Shown: positions 17,416 to 29,052, numbered from the stretch's first letter. The stretch: DNA of 36,294 nucleotides from Bacteroidales bacterium (GCA_017395045.1 JAFPWG010000016.1:1-36294); one strand, 5' to 3'. Notes: a model not told the origin generated them from the letters alone. Numbers and translations are program-made.

Positions 17416-19731
17416 ATGACTGACACCGCACGCAAGAAGATAACCCGCTGGTTCTGGATCCTCCTGGTCACCCCGATCGTCGGAGTGCTGATCCTGCTCG
17501 GCATCGTCTGGGCCTTCGCCGAAATCCCGACCATCGAGGAACTGGAACATCCTGACAGCAAGCTGGCTACCCAGGTCATCGCCGAGGAAGGCGAGATCCT
17601 GACTACGTACCATATCGAGAACCGTACCTTCGTCGGATACGACGAACTCCCCCTCCACCTGGTCCAGGCGACGGTCGCCACCGAAGACGCCCGGTTCTAC
17701 CGGCACTCCGGCATCGACATCCCCAGCCTGTTCCGCGTCCTGTTCAAGACCCTTCTCTCCCGCGATTCCAGCCAGGGCGGCGGCTCCACCATCACCCAGC
17801 AGCTGGCCAAGACGCTCTATCCCCGTAAGGAGAATGCCTCCAAGCTGGACATGATCTGGATCAAGCTCCGCGAATGGATCACCGCCGTGAAGCTCGAGCG
17901 CAATTACACGAAGGAGGAAATCGTGGACATGTACTTGAACGCCGTGTTCTTCGGTTCCAATTCCTACGGCATCCAGTCGGCCTCCCAGCAGTTCTTCGGC
18001 AAGAACCCCATCGACCTGACGGTGGAGGAAAGCGCCGTCCTCGTGGGCATGGTGAACAAACCCACCCGCTACAATCCCGCCATCAACCCGGACAAGGCGC
18101 TGGAGCGCCGGAACCTGGTCCTCGGCCGCATGGAAGACCAGGGCTACCTGAAGAAGGCGGAACTGGATTCGCTGCGCGCCCTTCCCATCGAGCTCCATTC
18201 CCGGGGCGTGGACCGAACCACCGGCGTGGGCCCGTATTTCCGGGACATGCTCCGCCGGACGATGGAAGCGGAACGGCCCAAGCGCAAGTCCTACCCGAAC
18301 GTGGAGGAATTCCGCGCGGACTCCCTCCAGTGGATGGACGACCCGCTGTATGGCTGGCTGAACAAGCATTTCAAGAACGACGGAACCCCGTACGACCTGG
18401 ACAAGGACGGCCTCCGCATCTATACGACCATCAACTACAAGATGCAGAAATATGCCGAGGAGGCGATTGCCGAACATCTGGGCAAGGACCTGCAGAAAGC
18501 CTTCTTCCGCGAACTCAAGAACCGGAAGAACCCTCCTTTCGCGAACGGAACCGAGCAGAAGGTGGTGGACATCGCGATGAGCCAGGCCCGCCGCTGGAGC
18601 GACCGCAACCGGATGATGAAGGCTTCCGGCTACTCCGATTCGGAAATCGCGAAGAGTTTCACCGAGAAGGTGCCGATGCGGGTGTTCACCTGGGAGAAGC
18701 CCGGCTACCGCGACACCGTGATGACCCCGGACGATTCCATCCGTTATTACAAGTCTTTCTTCCGGGCGGCCTTCATGGCCATCGAACCTTACACGGGCCA
18801 CGTGCGTGCCTATGTGGGCGGGCCGGAGTACAGGCATTTCAAGTATGACAACGTACGCCAGGGCAAGCGGCAGGTGGGCTCCACCGTGAAGCCGTTCCTG
18901 TACACCCTCGCGATGGAATCCGGCATGACACCCTGTGACCAGGTCCTCAATGTCCCGCAGGTGCTCGTCACCTACGGCGACCAGACCTGGACCCCGCAGG
19001 ACCCGCACACGAACGGTGCGGTGGTGGACCTGCGCTGGGGCCTTGCCCAGAGTTCCAACTCCGTCGCGGCCTACCTGATGAAGCAGCTGGGTCCGGAGGC
19101 GATGGTGTCCATGATGCACAAGATGGGCATCAGCGGCCGCATCGACCCGGTGGTTTCCCTTTGCGTGGGCTCGGCCGACCTGTCCGTCTATGAGATGGTC
19201 ACCGCTTACAATACCTTCCCCTCCGGGGGCGTCTATACCTATCCGCTCTTCGTGACGCGCATCGAGGACAGCGACGGCAACGTGCTCGCGCAGTTCTCCG
19301 ACCGCAGGCACGAGGCCATTTCCGAGCGCGCCGCGTACGCAATGGTGCAGATGATGCGGGGCGTGGTGGACGGCGGTACCGGCTCGCGCCTGCGTTTCCG
19401 CTACGGCCTGAGCGGGGCCATCGCCGGCAAGACCGGAACGACCAACGACAACTCCGACGGCTGGTTCATCGGCTACACCCCCACCATCACCGCCGGCGTG
19501 TGGGTGGGCGCGGAGGACCGCTATGTCCACTTCAATTCCACCGCCCTGGGCCAGGGCGCCAACATGGCGCTTCCCATCTGGGGCCTCTGGATGAAGAAGG
19601 TCCTCGCCGACGGGACCCTGGGAATATCGTCCAACGACGCATTCCCCGAGGCCGTGAACGCTTCCTATTGCGACGGGGCCAGCAGCCTGTCGTCCAGCAA
19701 GGACGACCTGGAAGAGTACTACTTCGAATAA
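17416..19731 (+). CDS. Class A penicillin-binding protein 1A (bifunctional transglycosylase/transpeptidase)
   Basis: A 771-residue inner-membrane enzyme that both polymerises and crosslinks peptidoglycan. One N-terminal membrane span (FWILLVTPIVGVLILLGIVW) is followed by a GT51 transglycosylase domain with the catalytic Glu90 in TEDARFYRHSGID and the motif QGGGSTITQQLAK, and then by a transpeptidase domain with STVK (nucleophile Ser489), SSN (546-548) and KTGTT (Lys672). The ATG at 17416 is chosen because it gives a short basic cytoplasmic start; the open frame continues upstream into topA without meaning. It leads a probable operon with ddl, prmC and a U32 gene. Equivalent to mrcA/ponA in other bacteria, but the naming within Bacteroidales varies, so no symbol is given. 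Confidence 0.96.
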   Translation: MTDTARKKITRWFWILLVTPIVGVLILLGIVWAFAEIPTIEELEHPDSKLATQVIAEEGEILTTYHIENRTFVGYDELPLHLVQATVATEDARFYRHSGIDIPSLFRVLFKTLLSRDSSQGGGSTITQQLAKTLYPRKENASKLDMIWIKLREWITAVKLERNYTKEEIVDMYLNAVFFGSNSYGIQSASQQFFGKNPIDLTVEESAVLVGMVNKPTRYNPAINPDKALERRNLVLGRMEDQGYLKKAELDSLRALPIELHSRGVDRTTGVGPYFRDMLRRTMEAERPKRKSYPNVEEFRADSLQWMDDPLYGWLNKHFKNDGTPYDLDKDGLRIYTTINYKMQKYAEEAIAEHLGKDLQKAFFRELKNRKNPPFANGTEQKVVDIAMSQARRWSDRNRMMKASGYSDSEIAKSFTEKVPMRVFTWEKPGYRDTVMTPDDSIRYYKSFFRAAFMAIEPYTGHVRAYVGGPEYRHFKYDNVRQGKRQVGSTVKPFLYTLAMESGMTPCDQVLNVPQVLVTYGDQTWTPQDPHTNGAVVDLRWGLAQSSNSVAAYLMKQLGPEAMVSMMHKMGISGRIDPVVSLCVGSADLSVYEMVTAYNTFPSGGVYTYPLFVTRIEDSDGNVLAQFSDRRHEAISERAAYAMVQMMRGVVDGGTGSRLRFRYGLSGAIAGKTGTTNDNSDGWFIGYTPTITAGVWVGAEDRYVHFNSTALGQGANMALPIWGLWMKKVLADGTLGISSNDAFPEAVNASYCDGASSLSSSKDDLEEYYFE

Positions 19732-19741
19732 CTGATTCATT

Positions 19742-20761
19742 ATGTCCAAATACCAGTCCGTTGCCGTGATCTACGGCAGTGATTCCTCCGAATGGGAAGT
19801 GGCATGCCGGAGCGGCGAATTCACCGCCTCCCGGATCGACGAATTCCAATACGACGTCTATGAGATCTTCGCCCGTTTCGGCCAATGGCGCCTCGTGGCG
19901 ATGCGGAAGGCCAATTCCATGCGGATCCCTTTCCCGGAGGGCGCGCAGCCCGAGGTGGACAAGACCGACTTCTCGGTACGGGTTCTGGGGGAAAAGGTGA
20001 AATTCGACTTCGTGTACATCATGCAGCACGGCGCTCCGGGCGAGACCGGCCAGCTGCAGGGTTATTTCGAGATGCTGGGCATCCCTTTCTCCTCCTGCAG
20101 CGCGTTCGTGACCACGGTGGCCTTCGACAAATACTCCTGCAAGAGCTACCTTCGGGGCCTGGATTACGTGAAGCTTGCCCCCGACGCCTTCATCCGCAAG
20201 GGTGACGACGTGGATGCCTTCGCAAAGAAGACCGTGGACCGGCTGGGCCTGCCCCTGTTCGTCAAGCCCACCAACGGCGGTTCCAGCTTCGGCATCACGA
20301 AGGTGACCCGGGCCGAGGACCTTCCCGCGGCGGTCCGCTATGCGTTCTCTGAGGGGGAGACCGTAATTGTGGAGAAGGGGATCGTCACCGAACACGAACT
20401 CACGTGCGCTGTCTATTCGGACGGAGAGGGCCCCAAGGCCCTTCCGGTGATCGAGATCATCTCCGAGACCGGCTGGTTCGACTACGATGCCAAGTACAAC
20501 GGTCGCAGCCAGGAAGTGTGCCCGGCGGAGATTCCGGACACCCTGGCTCAGCAGGTCCAGGACATCTCCCGCCGGCTGTACAGTCATCTCGGGTGCAAGG
20601 GCCTGGTCCGGATGGACTACATCGCCGCCCCCGACGGCATCTATTTCCTGGAGGTGAACATCATCCCCGGCATGACCAACGCGTCGCTGGTGCCGAAGAT
20701 GGTCCGCGCCGCCGGGATGAATTTCACGGATTTCCTGACGACCATCATCGAAAACGCCTAG
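19742..20761 (+). CDS. ddl: D-alanine--D-alanine ligase
   Basis: A 339-residue cytosolic ATP-grasp enzyme that makes the D-Ala-D-Ala dipeptide for peptidoglycan precursors. Signature segments: MQHGAPGETGQLQGYFEMLG (the H-G-E-G-Q-region of Ddl), the ATP-grasp lysine region LPLFVKPTNGGSSFGI, and the C-terminal metal-binding block FLEVNIIPGMTNASLVPKM (usually NTxPGMT; the Ile at the second position is a small departure). The start is 10 bp after the pbp1A stop, so substrate supply and polymerisation are probably expressed together. No VanA-type features were looked at beyond this; the general D-Ala-D-Ala assignment is by family. Confidence 0.95.
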   Translation: MSKYQSVAVIYGSDSSEWEVACRSGEFTASRIDEFQYDVYEIFARFGQWRLVAMRKANSMRIPFPEGAQPEVDKTDFSVRVLGEKVKFDFVYIMQHGAPGETGQLQGYFEMLGIPFSSCSAFVTTVAFDKYSCKSYLRGLDYVKLAPDAFIRKGDDVDAFAKKTVDRLGLPLFVKPTNGGSSFGITKVTRAEDLPAAVRYAFSEGETVIVEKGIVTEHELTCAVYSDGEGPKALPVIEIISETGWFDYDAKYNGRSQEVCPAEIPDTLAQQVQDISRRLYSHLGCKGLVRMDYIAAPDGIYFLEVNIIPGMTNASLVPKMVRAAGMNFTDFLTTIIENA

Positions 20762-20765
20762 GCCT

Positions 20766-21668
20766 ATGCTCCTTTCCGAATTCCTGAAAGACGGCGTCGC
20801 CTCGCTGGAGAGCCTGTATCCTACGGCCGAAGCGAAGGCGATCGTGCTGCAGCTTTGCGCGGAGATCCTGGGAACCAAGAGTTACACCCACATCATCGAG
20901 CCGCAGTACCAGATCGACAAGAAAAAGGTGCAGCCCCTGGCCGAAGCCATGGTCCGGCTCCAGGCCGGCGAGCCCATCCAGTACGTGGTGGGGAAAACCG
21001 AGTTCTGCGGTCACACTTTCAAGGTGGACAAGAACGTCCTGGTACCGCGTCCGGAGACGGAACTGCTTGTGCGTGAGGCCATCAAGCTGGCCGCCCGCAT
21101 CAAGCAGCGTCGCATTCCCTATGGCCGCAGCGCGGAGCCGGTCCGCGTTCTGGACCTTTGCACCGGATCCGGCAACATCGCCTGGATCGTGGCGCTGTCC
21201 GTTCCCGGCGCCCGCGTCGTGGGTGTGGACAACTCCGAAGGGGCCCTCTCCGTGGCCCGGAGCCAGAATTTCTCGTCGGAGATGAAGGCTTCCGGCGCGC
21301 AAGCACCCACCTTCGTCAATGCGGATGTGCTGGATACCGAGCAGGAATTCAATTTCGGGGAATTCGACCTGATCCTCTCCAACCCGCCCTATGTAATGGA
21401 GTCCGAGAAGCAGCTGATCCGGAAGAACGTCCTGGACTACGAGCCGTCGTCGGCCCTTTTCGTCCCGGACGAGGATCCCCTGAAATTCTATCAGGCCATC
21501 GCCCGCTGGTCCAACCGTTTCCTGGCGGCCGAGGGAAAGGGCCTGACGGAGATCAACGAAGTGCTGGGCAAGGAAACGGAGGCCGTGTTCCGTGAGGCGG
21601 GTTTTGCGCAGACCGACATCGTCAAGGACTTCTACGACAAGAACCGGTTCATCTTCTATACCAAATAG
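20766..21668 (+). CDS. prmC: Peptide chain release factor N5-glutamine methyltransferase
   Basis: A 300-residue SAM-dependent methyltransferase that modifies the GGQ glutamine of release factors RF1 and RF2. N-terminal helical domain (1-75), then the conserved link GEPIQYVVGKTEFCGHTFKV and LVPRPETELLV, the SAM-binding motif I VLDLCTGSGNIAWIVA and the catalytic NPPY at 206-209 in LILSNPPYVMESEKQL. The family end IVKDFYDKNRFIFYTK is present. A stretch of low conservation at about 112-128 (IKQRRIPYGRSAEPV) looks like a lineage-specific insertion. The gene begins 4 bp after ddl and is followed by the U32 gene 6 bp later, so it is within the pbp1A operon. Confidence 0.94.
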   Translation: MLLSEFLKDGVASLESLYPTAEAKAIVLQLCAEILGTKSYTHIIEPQYQIDKKKVQPLAEAMVRLQAGEPIQYVVGKTEFCGHTFKVDKNVLVPRPETELLVREAIKLAARIKQRRIPYGRSAEPVRVLDLCTGSGNIAWIVALSVPGARVVGVDNSEGALSVARSQNFSSEMKASGAQAPTFVNADVLDTEQEFNFGEFDLILSNPPYVMESEKQLIRKNVLDYEPSSALFVPDEDPLKFYQAIARWSNRFLAAEGKGLTEINEVLGKETEAVFREAGFAQTDIVKDFYDKNRFIFYTK

Positions 21669-21674
21669 CGGGCT

Positions 21675-23483
21675 ATGCGGGCCCTCGAACTCCTGGCGCC
21701 GGCACGTACGGCGGAGGTCGGCATCGCAGCCGTGGACTGCGGGGCCGATGCCGTGTACATCGCCGGCCCGGCTTTCGGCGCGCGCCAGGCGGCGGGGAAT
21801 CCGGTCGGGGACATCCGGCGCCTTTGCACTTACGCACATCGGTTCGGCGTGCGGATCTACGTGACTTTCAACACGTTGATCTATGAGGAAGAGCTTCCCC
21901 AGGCCAGGCGGCTCCTGCAGGAGTTGCAGGATGTGGGAGTGGACGCCCTGATCGTCCAGGATCCCGCCGTTACCCGGCTCGCCCCGGAGGGAATGATCCT
22001 GCACGCGTCCACCCAGTGCGCCATCCGGACGCCGGAACAGGCGCGGTTTACCGAAAGCCTGGGCTATGGACGCCTCGTTCTGGAGCGGGAACTTTCCCTG
22101 GAACAGATCCGCGCCATCCGAGATAACGTGGACGCCGAGTTGGAAGTCTTCGTCCATGGTGCCTTGTGCGTGTGTTACAGCGGCCAGTGTTATCTGTCGG
22201 AACACCTCGCGGGCCGGAGCGCCAACCGCGGCGCCTGCATCCAGGCCTGCCGCTCCTTGTACGACCTGGAAGATGCGGACGGGACGGTCCTGATGCGGAA
22301 CAAGGCGCTGCTCTCGTTGAAAGACCTGAACCTGATCCATCGCCTGGAAGACCTCGCAGACGCGGGCGCCGATTCGTTCAAAATCGAGGGACGGCTGAAA
22401 AGTGCCTCCTATGTCCGGAATGTCGTTCGGGCCTATTCCGAGGCCCTGGACGCCCTGGTCCGGCGCTATCCGGACCGCTACCGCCGCGCTTCCTTCGGTA
22501 CGCTCCGCGGCGGATTCACCCCTGACCTTCGCAAGACCTATAACCGGGATTATACGGAGCTCTTCCTGGACGGAACCCGGGGACCCTGGTCTTCGATGGA
22601 CGCCCCCAAGTCGATGGGCGAGCCGGTCGGCACCGTCCGGCAGGTCCGCCCGGGCGGCCTGACCATCGACCCGGAGGGCAGGGGACTGGAACTCCACAAC
22701 GGCGACGGCTTCGCGTTCGTCGGCTCCGACGGCTCCATCATCGGTTTCCGGGGAGATGTGTGCGAGGGCTTCACCATCCGCTGCAAGGCGGTAGATGGCC
22801 TGAAACCCGGCATCCGGCTGTACCGGAATATCGATGCGGCCTTCGAACGGAGGCTGGACGCCGACCGTCCGAGCCGGGAAATGGCTGTTGCGCTGGAAGT
22901 TCGTCTCGACGGTGGCCGGCTCTCGGCTATGGCCCGTTCAGAGGACGGCCGGGAGACCGCCCTGGCCGTGGACCTTCCTTCCGACCCGGCGCGGGATCCG
23001 GATCGGATGCTGGAAACCATCCGCACACAGCTTGCCAAGCGCACGGAGCCCTATTCCTTTACCGTGAAAGACGTGGCCGTGGAAGGCCCGGTCCCATTCC
23101 TCCCCGCTTCTTTCCTGAACGGCATCCGCCGCGACCTGGCGGCCGCCCTGGACGCACAGCGCGTGCGGTCCCTTCCCTTGCGGAAGGGCGTGGTCCGTCC
23201 CGATCCCGCACCCGCTGCGCTTACCTATAAAGATAATGTGGCGAATTCCCTTTCGCGGGAAATCTACGGTGAACGCGGCGCTGCGTCCATCGAACCGGCC
23301 TACGAACTTTCCCATCGCGACGGCGTGGAGTACATGCGGACGAAGTATTGTCTCCGCCACGAACTGGGCATCTGCCCGAAACTCCGTCCGGGCACCCGTC
23401 CGGACCCCCTTTTCCTCGTCAACAACGGTCGCCGTCTCCGCCTCGGTTTCGACTGCGCCGTCTGCGAGATGACCGTCCGTTAG
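21675..23483 (+). CDS. Peptidase U32 family protein (tRNA/rRNA hydroxylation type), YegQ/TrhP-like
   Basis: A 602-residue protein starting MRALELLAPARTAEVGIAAV, the standard U32 N-terminus, with the motif GADAVYIAGPAFGAR and the conserved cysteine-rich block VFVHGALCVCYSGQCYLSEH and GACIQACRSLYDL. The C-terminus has more cysteines (YCLRHELGICPKL and FDCAVCEM). Once annotated as collagenases, characterised E. coli members (TrhP, RlhA) are instead required for hydroxylation of tRNA uridine-34 or 23S rRNA C2501 and probably hold an iron-sulfur centre. Which substrate applies here is not clear. The protein is longer than E. coli TrhP (about 450), with an extra C-terminal domain usual in Bacteroidetes. 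Last gene of the pbp1A operon; its stop overlaps the next convergent gene by 4 nt. Confidence 0.9.
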   Translation: MRALELLAPARTAEVGIAAVDCGADAVYIAGPAFGARQAAGNPVGDIRRLCTYAHRFGVRIYVTFNTLIYEEELPQARRLLQELQDVGVDALIVQDPAVTRLAPEGMILHASTQCAIRTPEQARFTESLGYGRLVLERELSLEQIRAIRDNVDAELEVFVHGALCVCYSGQCYLSEHLAGRSANRGACIQACRSLYDLEDADGTVLMRNKALLSLKDLNLIHRLEDLADAGADSFKIEGRLKSASYVRNVVRAYSEALDALVRRYPDRYRRASFGTLRGGFTPDLRKTYNRDYTELFLDGTRGPWSSMDAPKSMGEPVGTVRQVRPGGLTIDPEGRGLELHNGDGFAFVGSDGSIIGFRGDVCEGFTIRCKAVDGLKPGIRLYRNIDAAFERRLDADRPSREMAVALEVRLDGGRLSAMARSEDGRETALAVDLPSDPARDPDRMLETIRTQLAKRTEPYSFTVKDVAVEGPVPFLPASFLNGIRRDLAAALDAQRVRSLPLRKGVVRPDPAPAALTYKDNVANSLSREIYGERGAASIEPAYELSHRDGVEYMRTKYCLRHELGICPKLRPGTRPDPLFLVNNGRRLRLGFDCAVCEMTVR

Positions 23484-24643
23484 ATCAGCTCCAGCACCAG
23501 GTCCACGTCGCCGAAATGGCCGAGGTAACCGTTGTTCCGTTCGATATAGGTACGGGTCAGCGCTCCGCGCCAGATGATGTCGTCCCGGGCGTGAAGGGGA
23601 ATCTCGATCTCGAAACCGTAGCTCTTGGAGTTGTACCGGACCATGGCGGAGCACTTCCAGGTGGTCTGGGTGCCGCCGTCGTCTTCCACCATCATGAAGG
23701 CACAGTTGTCCAGCATGCCGGTCCATTCCGACACGAGCACGGCGTTGAAGGGAATCTTCGTGCCCTTCTGGTTGCGCCGGATGACAATGAGGAAGTCGGT
23801 GACGGAGGGACTGTATAGCCGCAGTTCCGCTTCCGTAGTGGCCGTGAAATCCTCGATCGCTCCGCATTTGACCCAGATTTCGCTTCCCCCGCAGAACCAG
23901 GTGTCGAACTGCCGGTTGGACTGGAAGGAGCTGAGGACCAGGGTCTTGAAATCATCTTTCTTGGAAGCGCGGGTGCCAACGAGGATATCTCCGCCGCCCT
24001 GTCCCCAGTTCGGGTCTTCCCGCCGGAGCATCTCCAGGGATTTGTATTCGGCATCGGTGTTCCGGTTGACGACCCAGACGGGCCGGTTCTGCGCCGTTTC
24101 TTCGTCCACAATCAGTTCCTCCAGGCTCCCGTCCTCTTTCCGCAGATAGCCGATGTTCCGGACGGAATTGTCGCCCGGGTCAAAGGTGATGACGGGCTGC
24201 CCGGCCGCTTCGAACTCTTCCGCGAACGGCCAGTAGATCTGGACGTCCGACGATGACAGGGCGTTCAGGAACTCGTCGGCGTCCCGGCTCCGCGTCCCGT
24301 ACTGGCGCCGAACTTCGGCCGCCAGCAGGTCCCGGAGGGGCTCCGGATAGGCTTCCACCCGCGTCTCCGGTTCCGAACCGACGCCGGCGCCCGGTGTCTC
24401 GAACAGGTCCTTCATCGTGTATTCCGAATCGTATCCGTTGACGGACGAGGCCGACACGGCGTCGCGTACTTCTCCCAGCTGGGCCTCCCCGAGCGGGACG
24501 GCGGACAGGAGGCGGGCTACCTCCTCCAGGGTAAACGGGGATCCGCCCTCCTGTACGTGGAGGGACCGGTCGTTGTCCAGCCGCTCGCAGGCGGCCGGAA
24601 GAAGGGTGCAGCAGAGGCACCCCAGCAGCATCATTCTCTTCAT
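23480..24643 (-). CDS. Unrecognised secreted lipoprotein of 387 residues
   Basis: I do not recognise a named family. The N-terminus MKRMMLLGCLCCTLLPAAC carries a signal and a lipobox (AAC, Cys19), so the product is probably a lipoprotein, with mature sequence beginning ERLDNDRS. An alpha-helical segment follows (FTLEEVARLLSAVPL and EAQLGEVRDAVSASSVNGYD). The C-terminal half (about 190-387) is mostly beta-like, with many Trp and Thr residues, for example FDTWFCGGSEIWVKCGAI. It is on the minus strand, convergent with the U32 gene (4-nt overlap), and its upstream region is shared with the divergent beta-galactosidase. Similar helix-plus-beta arrangements occur in Bacteroidales lipoproteins of unknown role. 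The coding frame is long and uninterrupted, so I take it as real. Confidence 0.78.
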   Translation of the reverse strand: MKRMMLLGCLCCTLLPAACERLDNDRSLHVQEGGSPFTLEEVARLLSAVPLGEAQLGEVRDAVSASSVNGYDSEYTMKDLFETPGAGVGSEPETRVEAYPEPLRDLLAAEVRRQYGTRSRDADEFLNALSSSDVQIYWPFAEEFEAAGQPVITFDPGDNSVRNIGYLRKEDGSLEELIVDEETAQNRPVWVVNRNTDAEYKSLEMLRREDPNWGQGGGDILVGTRASKKDDFKTLVLSSFQSNRQFDTWFCGGSEIWVKCGAIEDFTATTEAELRLYSPSVTDFLIVIRRNQKGTKIPFNAVLVSEWTGMLDNCAFMMVEDDGGTQTTWKCSAMVRYNSKSYGFEIEIPLHARDDIIWRGALTRTYIERNNGYLGHFGDVDLVLELI

Positions 24644-24788
24644 TTCTTTCTAAGCCGGGTTTGCAGTCCGGTTCCTTGGTGCAAAGTACCGAAAACCTAT
24701 CCGCGTTCGCAAAATGAAAACGGATAAAGTCGAAAATCGGCCATTCAAGACGCTGCGAGGGCGATTTTGCTTTCATTTTTCATGCATG

Positions 24789-24809
24789 TTTTCGGCTTTT
24801 TCCCGAAAA
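24789..24809. promoter_or_regulatory. Inverted repeat upstream of lacZ, possible operator
   Basis: TTTTCGG (24789-24795), 7-bp spacer CTTTTTC, CCGAAAA (24803-24809). It lies directly upstream of the predicted -7 box at 24815, within the region RNA polymerase would cover, so a repressor site is a reasonable guess. Confidence 0.45.
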
Positions 24810-24814
24810 ATGGC

Positions 24815-24822
24815 TATCTTTA
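24815..24822 (+). promoter_or_regulatory. Predicted -7 box of the beta-galactosidase gene
   Basis: TATCTTTA, one mismatch to TAnnTTTG at the last base, 17-24 bp upstream of the ATG at 24839. The spacing and the AT-rich flank support it. Confidence 0.4.
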
Positions 24823-24832
24823 CCCAAATTGA

Positions 24833-27952
<3,120 letters not shown>

Positions 27953-27956
27953 TACA

Positions 27957-27986
27957 AGAAAAGCCGACCTTCGGGCCGGCTTTTCT
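27957..27986. terminator. Bidirectional intrinsic terminator between lacZ and the TPR gene
   Basis: A 13-bp stem, with one A-C mismatch, capped by a stable UUCG tetraloop: AGAAAAGCCGACC, TTCG, GGCCGGCTTTTCT. T-rich on both sides, it can end both convergent transcripts. It starts 5 bp after the lacZ stop. Confidence 0.9.
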
Positions 27987-28006
27987 GTTTTAAAAATATA
28001 AAGAGC

Positions 28007-28942
28007 TTACTTCTGCAGGGCGCCGAGCTGCTGGGCAGCCTGGGCGGCGTACTTGGCGTTGGAAGAGAGCTTCTTGTAGTACTCGATGGCGGTAGCCTTG
28101 TCACCGGCCTTCTGGGCGGTGGCGGCGATGGTGAACATCACGTCGGCGGCATCCTTCGCGTTGGGATCGATGTCCAGGTACTTCTTGTAAGCCTCGATGG
28201 CGGCCTTGCTCTTGCCGAGCTTGGTGTTGGCGCTGGCGATGAGCTTGTAGGCGTTGCTGGACTCCACATAGCCGTTGGACTTCTCGAGGGCCTCGATGGC
28301 TTCGGCGCTCTTGCCGGCCTTCACGAGGGCCATGCCTTCCTTGAGGAACACGTTGGAGAGGAGCTTGTTGGCCTGCTCATCCTTGCCGGCGGCGGCAGCG
28401 GCCTCGAGGGCGGCGATGGCGGCGGTGTTGTCACCGGCCTGCATCAGGGACTGTCCGAGGAGAAGCTGGCTCTGGCCGTCTTCGGGATTGAGGGCCACGA
28501 CCTCCTTGAAAGCGGCGGCGGCAGCGACGAAGTCCTTGGCCTTCAGCAGGGCGGCACCCTTGCGGGAGAAAGCGTTGGGAATGAGTTCCTTGGCGTCGGC
28601 AGCCACTTCTTCGATTCCATAGCCTTCGGCGACGGCGGCAGCCTCCTTGAGGGTGGCGACGGCCTCGTCATATTCGGCGTTATTGATCTGCTCCTTGGCG
28701 ATGGAGAGAATGGTCTGGGGGATGATCTTCTTGCACTGGGCGACCATTTCGGCGGCCTCAGCCTCTTCGCAGGCCTCGAACTGGGCGAGGGCGCTCTTGA
28801 ACTGGGTCAGGGCCTCGGCCTTGTTGGTCTCGAGGGTCTGTGCACCCATGTTGAAGGCTTCCACGGCGGCGTTGTAGTCCTGGGCGGAAGCGATTCCAGC
28901 GGCGAGTGCGAACGCCGCGACGGCGACAAATAATCTTTTCAT
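28007..28942 (-). CDS. Alanine-rich TPR-repeat exported protein
   Basis: A 311-residue protein with a signal peptide (MKRLFVAVAAFALAAGIASA) followed by an almost entirely helical, alanine- and lysine-rich body with several tetratricopeptide repeats, best seen at about 130-300 (KGAALLKAKDFVAAAAAFKE, LGQSLMQAGDNTAAIAALEA, LGKSKAAIEAYKKYLDIDPN). TPR proteins act as scaffolds; the partner is unknown. Its codon use is very biased (for example almost only GCC/GCG for Ala and AAG for Lys), similar to that of enolase, which suggests a strongly expressed gene. The final residues AKYAAQAAQQLGALQK form a further helix. It ends against the lacZ terminator. Divergent from the M16-like gene with a 110-bp gap that contains two -7 boxes and a 12-bp palindrome. 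Confidence 0.88.
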   Translation of the reverse strand: MKRLFVAVAAFALAAGIASAQDYNAAVEAFNMGAQTLETNKAEALTQFKSALAQFEACEEAEAAEMVAQCKKIIPQTILSIAKEQINNAEYDEAVATLKEAAAVAEGYGIEEVAADAKELIPNAFSRKGAALLKAKDFVAAAAAFKEVVALNPEDGQSQLLLGQSLMQAGDNTAAIAALEAAAAAGKDEQANKLLSNVFLKEGMALVKAGKSAEAIEALEKSNGYVESSNAYKLIASANTKLGKSKAAIEAYKKYLDIDPNAKDAADVMFTIAATAQKAGDKATAIEYYKKLSSNAKYAAQAAQQLGALQK

Positions 28943-28995
28943 TTCGTTACGGTTTATTGATTATACTTACTTGTCTTGTCCTGTCCGTTGCACGG

Positions 28996-29007
28996 ATTTT
29001 GCAAAAT
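28996..29007. repeat. 12-bp perfect palindrome in the divergent promoter region
   Basis: ATTTTGCAAAAT, overlapping the -7 box of the TPR gene (29002-29009) and lying just upstream of the -7 box of the M16-like gene. It could bind a dimeric regulator of both genes, or be chance in an AT-rich region. Confidence 0.6.
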
Positions 29008-29009
29008 TA
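29002..29009 (-). promoter_or_regulatory. Predicted -7 box of the TPR gene
   Basis: TAATTTTG on the minus strand, exact TAnnTTTG match, 60-67 bp upstream of the ATG at 28942. Confidence 0.5.
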
Positions 29010-29023
29010 GCAATTTTTATTGT

Positions 29024-29031
29024 TATTTTTG
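29024..29031 (+). promoter_or_regulatory. Predicted -7 box of the M16-like gene
   Basis: TATTTTTG, exact TAnnTTTG match, 22-29 bp before the ATG at 29053. TTTTG lies 22 bp further upstream (ending 29001), slightly longer than the usual spacer. Confidence 0.5.
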
Positions 29032-29052
29032 TATTCTCAATCTGTTAAATCC

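Noticed and set aside
17401-19749. Open frame of 782 codons antisense to pbp1A
   Set aside because: Same reason: the plus strand carries all transglycosylase and transpeptidase motifs.
20745-22697. Open frame of 650 codons antisense to prmC and the U32 gene
   Set aside because: Crosses two well-supported genes and has no recognisable motif.
28969-28987. Degenerate 5-nt repeats (CTTGT, CTTGT, CCTGT) in the leader of the TPR gene
   Set aside because: Short and imperfect; too little to claim function.
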